Below the pieces are notes generated by a model. It was not told the origin of the DNA and did no database searches. It saw only the letters and a list, made by a program, of their open reading frames with translations. From IOR16 sp963521065 (GTDB lineage: Bacteria; Bacillota; Clostridia; Peptostreptococcales; Anaerovoracaceae), in the NCBI GenBank assembly GCA_963521065.1, contig CAUQTI010000013.1:33125-97124 (forward strand): DNA of 64,000 nt, read 5' to 3'. Below are positions 26,741 through 35,565 of the stretch, piece by piece; position 1 is the stretch's first letter, and each line of letters opens with the position of its first letter. A program made the translations under genes and the position numbers.

Positions 26741-27052
26741 TTGGCAATTGAGCAGATAAAGAGAATTAAACAAGCCGAAGCTGAGGCGGATGAACTGCGG
26801 AGAAAGGCAACTTCAGAGGCAAAGGAACTGCGTTCCGGAGCGGAAAAGAATGCACAGGAACTTTTGGAAGCTGCCCGCCGTGAAGCAGACCATGCTTACA
26901 AACAGCGAATGGTAAAAGCTGAGGAAGAAGCACAAGCGGCGTATGAAATTACGATCCATAGTGCGGAAAAACAATGCCGCGTCATGATTGAAAATGCGAG
27001 TACGCATTTAAAGGATGCTGCGAAAATCATTGTAGGAAGGGTAGTGAGTTAA
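26741..27052 (+). CDS. V-type ATP synthase subunit H/G-like peripheral stalk protein
   Basis: A 103-residue protein, nearly all charged coiled coil rich in Ala, Glu, Lys and Arg, ending in a small globular segment KIIVGRVVS. This is the form of archaeal AhaH/subunit G, which pairs with subunit E in the peripheral stalk. It uses a TTG start 8 bases after AGGAGG. It is the first gene of the nine-gene operon and abuts the subunit I gene. Confidence 0.8.
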   Translation: MAIEQIKRIKQAEAEADELRRKATSEAKELRSGAEKNAQELLEAARREADHAYKQRMVKAEEEAQAAYEITIHSAEKQCRVMIENASTHLKDAAKIIVGRVVS

Positions 27053-29041
27053 ATGGCAATTGTCAGAATGCAAAAACTTTCTGCCATTGGACTCGGTTCT
27101 GGAAGAGAAGGCCTTTTGGAAAAGCTTATGAAACTGGGAGTGGTCCAGCTCAATGTTCAGGAAAATAAGCTGAATGATGAAGAGTGGTCAGATTTGGTAT
27201 CGCTTGATGAAAATGATGCAGAGGCTGCAAAGCTAGAGAACCGTATGGTAGAAGCTGCACAGGCTCTGGAAGCGATTGAAAGATATGAAACCACGAAAAA
27301 ACCGCTTTTTTCTATTAGAAGAGGAATTACGCGGGAGCTTTTTCAGAAAGCGGCAGAAGAAGATAAGGCGATGGAAAGCCAGATTAAACGGATGAATGAA
27401 GCGGTCGAAGGAATTGCTGAATTAACGAATGAGGCAAATCGAATTGACCTTGCAAAGCTTGCATTATCTCCATGGAAGGATTATGATCTTCCGCTTGATG
27501 TGAAGGAAACAAAATACTGCGAATGGGCACGCGGTGTGATTCCGGCAGCAGCCAGCCTGACTAAGCTGAAAGCCGCCTTGGAAGAGACAACCTCACGCCA
27601 CGAATTACAGCTGGTGGCAAGCGATGCTGAGCAGCAGTACCTTTCTCTCCTATATTTAAAAAAGGAAAGAGAAGACATTACAGATACACTTCGACAGTTT
27701 GGATTTGCACCGAGCCAGGGCCTGGAAATAGAAGGGACACCGGCAGAGGCAATTTCCGCTTGCGAGGCGCAGACTGTAAAAATAAAAGAGCAAATACGCG
27801 AATTGGAACTTCAAATTCAACAGGAACAAGGCATAAAACGTGAGATTGAAGTATATTATGACAGCCTTGCGCTTCGAAAAGAACGTGCACTGATTCGGCG
27901 CCGATTGCTCATTACGAACCGGACATTTTACTTAGATGGATGGACACCGAGGGCTTCCGCAGGCAAAGTAGAAAAATTGCTGGAGGAAAGCGGGTGCTGG
28001 TACGAGCTTACGGACCCTGAGAAGGGAGAAGAAACTCCGGTACTGATGCAAAATGGTGCGTTTTCTGCTCCGTTTGAAGCCGTTACAAAACTGTATGCGC
28101 TTCCGGATTCTAGAGGGGTTGACCCCACTCCATATTTTTCGTTCTTTTATGCGTTATTCTTTGGAATGATGCTCAGCGATGCGGCCTATGGGCTTATCAT
28201 TGCAGTTGCTACGTTTGTTATCTTGAAAAAATACCCGCTTGAAGGCATGATAGCGCAGTTGATGAAAATGTTTTTTTATTGCGGAATTTCCACCGTTTTT
28301 TGGGGCGTTTTGTTTGGAGGATACTTCGGTGACTTGATTACGGTAATCGCAAAGACGTTCTTCAATGCAACTGTGGTAATACCTCCACTTTGGTTTAGTC
28401 CGCTGGAAGAGCCGATGACGCTGCTGATATTTTCCTTTATTTTGGGAGCGCTCCATCTGTTTCTGGGTATGGGTGTCAGTGCCTATATGTCGATTCGTGA
28501 CGGAAAGTCTTGGGATGCAGTATTCGATGTAGGCTTGTGGTATGTTTTACTGATTGGATTAGTCCTTTGGCTCGGCGGTAAAATGGCAGGGCTCGTTGGG
28601 CCGGCTGTAACGGATATCGGCATGTGGATGACGATTGTCGGTGTAGTTGGAATTTTACTCACCGGCGGAAGAGATAAAAAAGGGCTTGGGAGAATCACAG
28701 GAGGGCTTGGAAGCCTATATGGAATTACGGGATACCTGTCAGATGTTTTATCCTATTCCCGACTGTTGGCGTTAGGGCTTGCGACCGGTGTTATCGCTTC
28801 CGTTATCAATACCTTAGGAAGCCTTGCAGGCGGTGGTATCAGCGGAGTAATACTTCTTACGGTTGCCTTTGTAATCGGCCATACCTATAACTTGTCGATC
28901 AATGCGTTAGGCTCCTTCGTACATTCCAGCCGTTTACAATATGTAGAGTTTTTTGGAAAGTTTTATCAGAGCGGAGGGGAAGCCTTCCAGCCATTTTATG
29001 AAAATACAAAATATGTAGAGATTTCAAGGGAGGAAAACTAA
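27053..29041 (+). CDS. ntpI: V-type ATP synthase subunit I (a-type membrane subunit)
   Basis: A 662-residue protein. The N-terminal half (about 1-350) is cytosolic with coiled coils; the C-terminal half has about seven membrane helices beginning near YFSFFYALFFGMMLSDAAYG. The conserved essential arginine helix is represented by DVLSYSRLLALGLATGVIA. It forms the ion half-channels next to the K ring. The start codon immediately follows the previous stop. Confidence 0.93.
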   Translation: MAIVRMQKLSAIGLGSGREGLLEKLMKLGVVQLNVQENKLNDEEWSDLVSLDENDAEAAKLENRMVEAAQALEAIERYETTKKPLFSIRRGITRELFQKAAEEDKAMESQIKRMNEAVEGIAELTNEANRIDLAKLALSPWKDYDLPLDVKETKYCEWARGVIPAAASLTKLKAALEETTSRHELQLVASDAEQQYLSLLYLKKEREDITDTLRQFGFAPSQGLEIEGTPAEAISACEAQTVKIKEQIRELELQIQQEQGIKREIEVYYDSLALRKERALIRRRLLITNRTFYLDGWTPRASAGKVEKLLEESGCWYELTDPEKGEETPVLMQNGAFSAPFEAVTKLYALPDSRGVDPTPYFSFFYALFFGMMLSDAAYGLIIAVATFVILKKYPLEGMIAQLMKMFFYCGISTVFWGVLFGGYFGDLITVIAKTFFNATVVIPPLWFSPLEEPMTLLIFSFILGALHLFLGMGVSAYMSIRDGKSWDAVFDVGLWYVLLIGLVLWLGGKMAGLVGPAVTDIGMWMTIVGVVGILLTGGRDKKGLGRITGGLGSLYGITGYLSDVLSYSRLLALGLATGVIASVINTLGSLAGGGISGVILLTVAFVIGHTYNLSINALGSFVHSSRLQYVEFFGKFYQSGGEAFQPFYENTKYVEISREEN

Positions 29042-29542
29042 ATGTTTACAGAAATTATCAGCACACTATTTAATGGAAGCTACCTTGCTATGTTAGGTGC
29101 AGCGCTTGCTGCTCTGGCAGGAATCGGAAGCGCAAAGGGCGTTGGAATTGCCGGTGAAGCAGCATCCGCAGTCGTTGCAGAGGATCCAAAGAAATTTGGT
29201 CAGGCGTTGATTTTGCAGGCTCTTCCAGGAACACAGGGTATCTATGGACTGTTGATTGCATTTTTGATTATGCTGAAGATTGGTCTTTTGGGCGGAGATG
29301 GCATGCTAGAAGTGACAACCGCAGAGGGACTTTATATTTTTGCTTCCTCACTTCCGATTTTCATTGTTGGTATCATTTCCGGTATTTCACAGGGTAAAGC
29401 AGCGGCTTCTGCCATCATGCTGATTGCAAAACGTCCGGAAGAAATTGCAAAGGGCATGGTTTATACGGCAATGGTAGAAACTTATGCAGTATTGGCATTG
29501 CTGATTTCTTTCTTGATGCTGAACGGAATTCAGATTGGCTAA
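29042..29542 (+). CDS. ntpK: V-type ATP synthase subunit K, sodium type
   Basis: A 166-residue rotor-ring proteolipid with four membrane helices (two fused hairpins). The residues that bind Na+ in Enterococcus hirae NtpK are all present: Leu61, Thr64 and Gln65 in LPGTQG, Gln117 in SGISQGK and Glu146 in MVETYA, equivalent to E. hirae L61, T64, Q65, Q110 and E139. Only the second hairpin has the ion-binding Glu, as in E. hirae. This supports Na+ rather than H+ translocation. Confidence 0.95.
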   Translation: MFTEIISTLFNGSYLAMLGAALAALAGIGSAKGVGIAGEAASAVVAEDPKKFGQALILQALPGTQGIYGLLIAFLIMLKIGLLGGDGMLEVTTAEGLYIFASSLPIFIVGIISGISQGKAAASAIMLIAKRPEEIAKGMVYTAMVETYAVLALLISFLMLNGIQIG

Positions 29543-29574
29543 CAACTCTTTGTAGAAAATAAGGATGTGAAAAA

Positions 29575-30150
29575 ATGGGCATTGAAAAAATAACAGAGCA
29601 GATACTCGCAGATGCAAAAGACGATGCCAGAAGGATTTTTGAAAAAGGCCGCTATGACAGCCGTGAACTCGAACGGCAGGCACAGCACCAAATGAAAATT
29701 ATACAGGCTGAGACTGAAGAACGAAGCGAGAATGATGCAAGCACGTTGAAAAAAAGAAAAGACTCCGTTGCGCAGTTGGAAGGAAGAAAGCTGCGCCTTG
29801 GAGCGAAGCAGGAAGTCATTTCCAAAAGCTTTGATTTGGCACTGGATGAGTTGTCCAATATGGAAGAAGACGCGTATCTTAACTTGCTGGAAAAATGCAT
29901 GAAGAATACGGGAATGAAAGAAGGACAGATTCTTCTGAATCAAAGAGACAAAGAGCGTGCAGGAGCAAAGCTGCTTGCGCGTGTAAACCAGGATGGAGCA
30001 CATTTTACTTTGTCGGAAGAAGTGATTTCTGCCAAGGGAGGGTTTGTTCTTCGACAAGGTGCTGTCGAAGTGAACTCCACACTGGAGACGATGGTGAATG
30101 CTGTGAGAGAAGCGGCAACGCCGGAAGTAGTAAAAGTCCTCTTCAATTAG
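29575..30150 (+). CDS. ntpE: V-type ATP synthase subunit E (peripheral stalk)
   Basis: A 191-residue protein with an N-terminal coiled coil (about 1-85, highly charged) and a C-terminal globular domain ending EVVKVLFN. It pairs with the H/G-like subunit to make the peripheral stalk. Operon position between K and C is as in other bacterial V-ATPases. Confidence 0.9.
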   Translation: MGIEKITEQILADAKDDARRIFEKGRYDSRELERQAQHQMKIIQAETEERSENDASTLKKRKDSVAQLEGRKLRLGAKQEVISKSFDLALDELSNMEEDAYLNLLEKCMKNTGMKEGQILLNQRDKERAGAKLLARVNQDGAHFTLSEEVISAKGGFVLRQGAVEVNSTLETMVNAVREAATPEVVKVLFN

Positions 30151-30177
30151 AGAATCTGATGGAAAGGAGGAAGGGCT

Positions 30178-31182
30178 TTGGGAACTAAAAATATGGATTA
30201 TGTATTTGCTTCCGCGCGGGTACGAAGTGTAGAAAAAAATCTTCTCAGCAAAGAGAAGGCCGATAAAATGGTTGACAGCAAAAATACAGAGGATGCATTA
30301 AAGGTTTTAGCAGAGATTGCTTATGCAGAAGAAAACAGCAATCTCAATCCTTCCGAATTAAATGAAGTTTTATCCTCAGAAATTCAGAAGGCATATGCCT
30401 TTGTCTTTGAGATTGCACCGGATAAAAGTGTATTCGATACCTTTTTATATCCATACGATTATCATAACCTAAAGGTACTTTTAAAGGCAGAATTTTCCGA
30501 GACAGATGCCGATGCATTTTTAGTGAATATCGGAACAATTTCCGCATCAAAACTTGCTGTGATGGTACGGGAAAGAAGCTTTATGGGTATGCCGGAGGAA
30601 ATGCGGCGCGCCGTGCAGGAAGCCATTGACGTATTTGGGCGGACCGCCGACCCGCAGGCAGTAGATTTTATTTTAGACCGAGCTTGTTATGAATCTATGT
30701 GTAAGGCGGCAGCGCATTCCGGAAATGAATATATACAAGGCTATATTGCGCTTTTAATTGATACCCTGAATTTAAAAACCTTTGTTCGTCTGCGCGAGAT
30801 GAAAAAGAACTGGGATTTTTTCTCCAAAGTATTTTTACCGGGAGGGCGGATTTCAGAAAGCTTGTTTGTAAGCAGCTACGAAGACAGTTATGAGCAATTT
30901 GCTGAAAAGCTTTTGCCTTATGGGCTCGATGAAGCATTGTCAGAGGGTGCTGTGCTCTTGAAAGAGAGTGGGCGCTTCACCGTATTGGAAAAGCTTTGTG
31001 ATAATCGTTTGCTGCAGTATGCAAAACAAGCTAAGTATATCTCCTTTGGCGTAGAACCGCTAGCGGCTTATCTCATTGCGAAGGAAGGGGATATTAAAAA
31101 TGTCAGAATCATTATGGCTGGCCTTTTGCAAGGACTTTCCAAAGCGAAGATAAAGGAAAGACAGAGGGAATCGTATGTATAA
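30178..31182 (+). CDS. ntpC: V-type ATP synthase subunit C (d-like)
   Basis: A 334-residue alpha-helical protein coupling the central stalk to the K ring. MDYVFASARVRSVEKNLLSKE and FLYPYDYHNLKVLLKAEFS are typical. AAAGGAGG lies 7 bases before a TTG start at 30178; an ATG at 30193 is the alternative. Its 3' end overlaps the subunit F gene by 8 bases. Confidence 0.9.
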   Translation: MGTKNMDYVFASARVRSVEKNLLSKEKADKMVDSKNTEDALKVLAEIAYAEENSNLNPSELNEVLSSEIQKAYAFVFEIAPDKSVFDTFLYPYDYHNLKVLLKAEFSETDADAFLVNIGTISASKLAVMVRERSFMGMPEEMRRAVQEAIDVFGRTADPQAVDFILDRACYESMCKAAAHSGNEYIQGYIALLIDTLNLKTFVRLREMKKNWDFFSKVFLPGGRISESLFVSSYEDSYEQFAEKLLPYGLDEALSEGAVLLKESGRFTVLEKLCDNRLLQYAKQAKYISFGVEPLAAYLIAKEGDIKNVRIIMAGLLQGLSKAKIKERQRESYV

Positions 31183-31516
31183 AATAGGAGTCATAGGAGA
31201 TCATGAAAGTGTTTTGGGATTCAAGGCGGTAGGTCTTTCGGGATTTCCTTGTGCCGACAGTACCGAGGCAAGAAAAACGCTTCATCGTATCGCAAAGGAA
31301 GATTACGCCATTATATATATTACGGAAAGCTTATGCAAGGATATGACAGAAGACCTAGATAAATATAAGGATGTACGCATTCCGGCAATTATCCCAATAC
31401 CGGGGATGGATGGAAGCTATGGAATCGGAATGCAGAATGTCAAAAAGTCTGTGGAGCGAGCTGTTGGAGCGGACATTCTTTTTGGAAATGATGAAAGAGA
31501 AAAGGAAGGCAGGTGA
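31175..31516 (+). CDS. ntpG: V-type ATP synthase subunit F (central stalk)
   Basis: A 113-residue small protein with the CheY-like fold of V-ATPase subunit F: MYKIGVIGDHESVLGFKAVG at the N-terminus, a YAIIYITESLC strand, and IPAIIPIPG. It stabilises the D subunit in the rotor axle. It overlaps both neighbours; the subunit A gene starts within its stop (GTGA). Confidence 0.9.
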   Translation: MYKIGVIGDHESVLGFKAVGLSGFPCADSTEARKTLHRIAKEDYAIIYITESLCKDMTEDLDKYKDVRIPAIIPIPGMDGSYGIGMQNVKKSVERAVGADILFGNDEREKEGR

Positions 31517-33312
31517 CCTGTGAAGTGAAGCAAGGAAAGGTAGTAAAGGTATCTGGACCGCTTGTAATTGCAGAAGGTATGCAGGATGCAGATATGTTTG
31601 ACGTGGTTCGTGTAGGCGAACAGGGATTGATTGGAGAAATCATTGAAATGAGAGGCGATGCAGCTTCCATTCAGGTATACGAAGAAACAGCTGGTCTGGG
31701 ACCCGGTGTGAAAGTAGTTACCACGGGAGCGCCTCTTTCGGTAGAACTCGGGCCGGGATTGATTGAAAATATGTATGACGGGATCCAGCGTCCATTAGCA
31801 GATATGCTGGAGAAAGCCGGACCAAATATAACGAGAGGAATCGATGTCAAAGCACTTTCGCGTACAAAAAAATGGGATTTTGTTCCTTGTATGAAGACAG
31901 GTGAGAAAGTAGAGAGCGGAGATATTATCGGAACGGTACAAGAAACTGTTACCGTGCTTCATAAAATCATGATTCCTTATGGGATAAAAGGAACTCTCAG
32001 TGAGATTAAATCGGGATCGTTTACGGTTGAAGAAGCTGTCTGCACAGTAAAGAAAGAAGATGGGACTTCTGTTGAAGTTACAATGATGCAGAAGTGGCCG
32101 GTGCGTAAGGGGCGTCCGTACAAAGAAAAATTAGTACCGGAGATGCCGTTGATAACTGGTCAGCGTGTCATTGATACGATGTTTCCGATTGCAAAAGGCG
32201 GAGTTGCGGCAGTACCGGGACCGTTTGGAAGTGGAAAGACCGTTGTACAGCACCAGCTTGCAAAATGGGCTGATGCGGATATCGTGGTATACATCGGCTG
32301 TGGGGAACGTGGAAACGAAATGACGGATGTATTGATGGAATTTCCTGAGTTGAAGGACCCGAAATCAGGAGAGCCGCTGATGAAGCGTACGGTGCTGATT
32401 GCAAATACCTCCGATATGCCGGTAGCTGCGCGTGAAGCTTCTATTTATACGGGAATCACGATTGCAGAATATTTCAGAGATATGGGCTATTCTGTTGCGT
32501 TAATGGCAGACTCGACCTCCCGCTGGGCGGAAGCGCTTCGAGAGATGTCCGGACGTTTGGAAGAAATGCCGGGCGAAGAAGGATATCCTGCTTATTTGGC
32601 GTCTCGTCTTGCGCAGTTCTATGAGAGAGCAGGGCGTGTAATCAGTTTAGGAAAAGAAGGGCGCGAAGGTGCACTTTCTGCAATCGGAGCGGTATCTCCT
32701 CCGGGCGGCGATATTTCAGAGCCGGTTTCCCAGGCAACTTTGCGTATTGTCAAGGTGTTCTGGAGTCTGGATTCCTCTTTGGCATATGCGCGTCATTTCC
32801 CGGCAATCAATTGGCTAAACAGCTATTCTCTCTATATTGATCGTCTTTCTCTTTGGTTTGCAGAGAATGTGGATAAGAACTTCCCTGTTTTGCGAAGTGA
32901 AGCGATGAGAATGCTTCAAGAAGAAGCTGAGCTTCAAGAAATTGTGCAGCTGGTTGGTGTGGATGCACTTTCTTTTGCAGACCGCTTGAAGCTGGAGGCT
33001 TGTAAGTCGATTCGTGAAGATTACCTGCACCAGAATGCATTTCATGAGGTAGATACGTATTCTTCACTCGGGAAGCAGTATAAGCTATTAAAGCTGATTC
33101 TTGAATTTTATAAGCAGAGTAAAGAGGCGATTGCAAAGGGTGCGGATTACGAGGCACTGGTTGCAATGTCCGTGCGTGAATCCATCGGAAGATTTAAATA
33201 TGTGGAAGAAAAAGATGTAGAAGTTTATTATAAGGATATCTTGAATGAACTGACAGCATGTGTACAGGAATTAATCAATAAGGGGGTAGAAGACGATGCT
33301 GAAAGAGTATAA
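31513..33312 (+). CDS. ntpA: V-type ATP synthase catalytic subunit A
   Basis: A 599-residue ATPase subunit. Walker A is GPFGSGKTVVQ, with the long non-homologous insertion typical of V/A-type A subunits before it and SRWAEALREMSGRLEEMPGEEGYPAYL after it. It starts with GTG overlapping the subunit F stop. ATP turnover at A/B interfaces drives the rotor. Confidence 0.96.
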   Translation: MTCEVKQGKVVKVSGPLVIAEGMQDADMFDVVRVGEQGLIGEIIEMRGDAASIQVYEETAGLGPGVKVVTTGAPLSVELGPGLIENMYDGIQRPLADMLEKAGPNITRGIDVKALSRTKKWDFVPCMKTGEKVESGDIIGTVQETVTVLHKIMIPYGIKGTLSEIKSGSFTVEEAVCTVKKEDGTSVEVTMMQKWPVRKGRPYKEKLVPEMPLITGQRVIDTMFPIAKGGVAAVPGPFGSGKTVVQHQLAKWADADIVVYIGCGERGNEMTDVLMEFPELKDPKSGEPLMKRTVLIANTSDMPVAAREASIYTGITIAEYFRDMGYSVALMADSTSRWAEALREMSGRLEEMPGEEGYPAYLASRLAQFYERAGRVISLGKEGREGALSAIGAVSPPGGDISEPVSQATLRIVKVFWSLDSSLAYARHFPAINWLNSYSLYIDRLSLWFAENVDKNFPVLRSEAMRMLQEEAELQEIVQLVGVDALSFADRLKLEACKSIREDYLHQNAFHEVDTYSSLGKQYKLLKLILEFYKQSKEAIAKGADYEALVAMSVRESIGRFKYVEEKDVEVYYKDILNELTACVQELINKGVEDDAERV

Positions 33313-34684
33313 AACAATATCAGAAGTTGCAGGCCCCTTAATGCTTGTGCGTAATGTTGAAAATGTTACCTTTGATGAGTTGGGTGAAATTGAGCTGCCA
33401 AGCGGCGAGACGAGACAGTGCAAGGTTTTGGAAGTGAATGGAAGCAATGCATTGGTACAGCTTTTCGAAAGTGCGGCTGGAATTAACCTTGCTGAAAGTA
33501 AGGTGCGTTTTCTTGGAAGAGGAATTGAGCTTGCTGTGTCAGAGGATATGCTGGGCCGTGTTTTCGACGGACTTGGACGGCCAAAAGACGGTGGACCAGC
33601 GATTATAGCAGAAAAATACATGGATGTAAACGGACTTCCGATGAATCCGGCAGCTCGTGATTATCCTGCGGAATTTATTCAAACCGGTGTATCGGCAATT
33701 GACGGTTTGAACACACTGGTTCGCGGTCAAAAGCTTCCGATTTTTTCAGGATCTGGCCTTCCTCATGCGAACTTAGCCGCACAGATTGCGAGGCAGGCTA
33801 AAGTGCTTGGAAGTGACAGTAACTTTGCGGTAGTCTTTGCTGCGATTGGTATCACCTATGAAGAAGCAGACTACTTTATTTCAGATTTTAAAAAGACAGG
33901 AGCGATTGATCGTACGGTTCTGTTTACGAATCTGGCAAATGACCCTGCGATTGAACGTATTTCCACACCGCGTATCGCATTGACCGCTGCGGAATACCTT
34001 GCATTTGAAAAAGGAATGCATGTACTCGTTATTTTGACCGACATTACAAACTATGCGGAGGCCTTGCGTGAAGTGTCAGCGGCGCGTAAGGAAGTGCCGG
34101 GCAGAAGAGGGTACCCTGGATATCTGTACACAGACCTTGCCACTCTTTATGAGAGAGCAGGAAGAAAAAAAGGCTTTGAAGGTTCCATCACAATGATACC
34201 GATTCTGACGATGCCGGAGGATGATAAAACACATCCAATCCCAGATTTGACAGGCTACATTACTGAGGGACAAATCATTCTTTCCAGAGAGCTTTACCGT
34301 AAGGGAGTTAAGCCGCCGGTAGACGTACTTCCTTCTTTATCTCGTCTGAAAGATAAGGGAATCGGAAAAGGGAAGACAAGAGGCGACCATGCAGATACCA
34401 TGAATCAGCTGTTTGCAGCGTATTCTCGCGGGAAGCAATGCAAAGAATTGATGGCAATCTTAGGGGAAGCTGCCTTAACGGATATTGATAAACTGTATGC
34501 AAAGTTTGCGGACGAATTTGAAAATGGATATGTTTCACAAGGCTATGAAACGAACCGAAGCATTGAAGAAACACTTGATATTGGATGGAAGCTGCTTTCC
34601 ATTTTACCACGAAGTGAATTGAAACGTATTCGTGACGAATACCTTGATCAATATTTGCCAGAGCAGGACGCCTCGGCAAAATAG
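33296..34684 (+). CDS. ntpB: V-type ATP synthase regulatory subunit B
   Basis: A 462-residue non-catalytic nucleotide-binding subunit. It lacks Walker A; the corresponding loop reads FSGSGLPHANLAAQIARQA. MLGRVFDGLGRPKDGGP and EVPGRRGYPGYLYTDLATLYERAGR are family motifs. It overlaps the subunit A gene by 17 bases. Confidence 0.96.
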   Translation: MLKEYKTISEVAGPLMLVRNVENVTFDELGEIELPSGETRQCKVLEVNGSNALVQLFESAAGINLAESKVRFLGRGIELAVSEDMLGRVFDGLGRPKDGGPAIIAEKYMDVNGLPMNPAARDYPAEFIQTGVSAIDGLNTLVRGQKLPIFSGSGLPHANLAAQIARQAKVLGSDSNFAVVFAAIGITYEEADYFISDFKKTGAIDRTVLFTNLANDPAIERISTPRIALTAAEYLAFEKGMHVLVILTDITNYAEALREVSAARKEVPGRRGYPGYLYTDLATLYERAGRKKGFEGSITMIPILTMPEDDKTHPIPDLTGYITEGQIILSRELYRKGVKPPVDVLPSLSRLKDKGIGKGKTRGDHADTMNQLFAAYSRGKQCKELMAILGEAALTDIDKLYAKFADEFENGYVSQGYETNRSIEETLDIGWKLLSILPRSELKRIRDEYLDQYLPEQDASAK

Positions 34685-34703
34685 AATAGGGAGGTGACGG
34701 GCA

Positions 34704-35405
34704 ATGGCAAGATTAAATGTAAACCCGACCAGAATGGTGCTTACCTCTCTGAAAAAAAAGCTGGCGGTCGCTTCTCGCGGACATAAACTCATGAAGGATA
34801 AACGAGATGAGCTTATGAAGCGGTTTTTAGAGCTTGCGAGAAAGAATAAAACACTTCGTGAAGAGGTGGAAAAACAGCTGGCAGAGGTTTATGGAAACTT
34901 TACGATTGCCAGTGCAGTAATGTCTTCTCAGATGATGGAGGAGGCGTTGATGTACCCAAAGCAGGGAGTTTCCATTGAGGTAGGAGAAAAAAATGTAATG
35001 AGTGTGGATGTGCCAGTGTTCGAATTTACAACGACCACCGAGGATTTGACGAATATCTATCCTTATGGCTTTGCATCGACATCCGGCGAACTTGACAATG
35101 CGATTTCACGCTTGTCTGAAGTATTTCCTGTGATGCTTGAACTTGCGGCCATGGAAAAGGAAGCTAGTCTTTTGGCACAGGAAATTGAAAAAACCAGGCG
35201 CAGAGTAAATGCACTGGAGTATATCATGATTCCACAATTACAAGAAACTATCAAGTACATTAAGATGAAGCTGGATGAAAGCGAGAGAGGAAATCAGACA
35301 CGCTTAATGAAGGTGAAAGATATGATGCTTGAGCAGGCAATCCGGCAAAAACAAGCGGAGACAGAGGCCCTTCTGAAGGACTTTAAGGCACAGGGAAATG
35401 TGTGA
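34704..35405 (+). CDS. ntpD: V-type ATP synthase subunit D (central rotor axle)
   Basis: A 233-residue protein starting NVNPTRMVLTSLKKKLAVASRGHKLMKDKRDEL, the canonical D-subunit N-terminus, with a long C-terminal coiled coil including RRVNALEYIMIPQL. It connects A3B3 to the membrane ring. Last gene of the operon; a terminator follows. Confidence 0.95.
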   Translation: MARLNVNPTRMVLTSLKKKLAVASRGHKLMKDKRDELMKRFLELARKNKTLREEVEKQLAEVYGNFTIASAVMSSQMMEEALMYPKQGVSIEVGEKNVMSVDVPVFEFTTTTEDLTNIYPYGFASTSGELDNAISRLSEVFPVMLELAAMEKEASLLAQEIEKTRRRVNALEYIMIPQLQETIKYIKMKLDESERGNQTRLMKVKDMMLEQAIRQKQAETEALLKDFKAQGNV

Positions 35406-35503
35406 AAACTCAGTTTGAAAGAAGCTGAACCTGTAAAAAAATAAAAAAAGTATTACCCCTCAGGAGTAATGCAATAGAGCAAAAAGGAAAAGTACCTTTC
35501 ATT

Positions 35504-35537
35504 GGGAGGACAGTTTTAACTGTCCTCCCTGTTTTTT
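35504..35537. terminator. Terminator at the end of the V-ATPase operon
   Basis: A perfect GGGAGGACAGTT/AACTGTCCTCCC stem (35504-35529) followed by TGTTTTTTTAT. A smaller hairpin, ATTACCCC/GGAGTAAT, lies at about 35452-35471. It lies between convergent operons. Confidence 0.9.
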
Positions 35538-35565
35538 TATTGTCCTATTTTTTGAACGATAAAAA

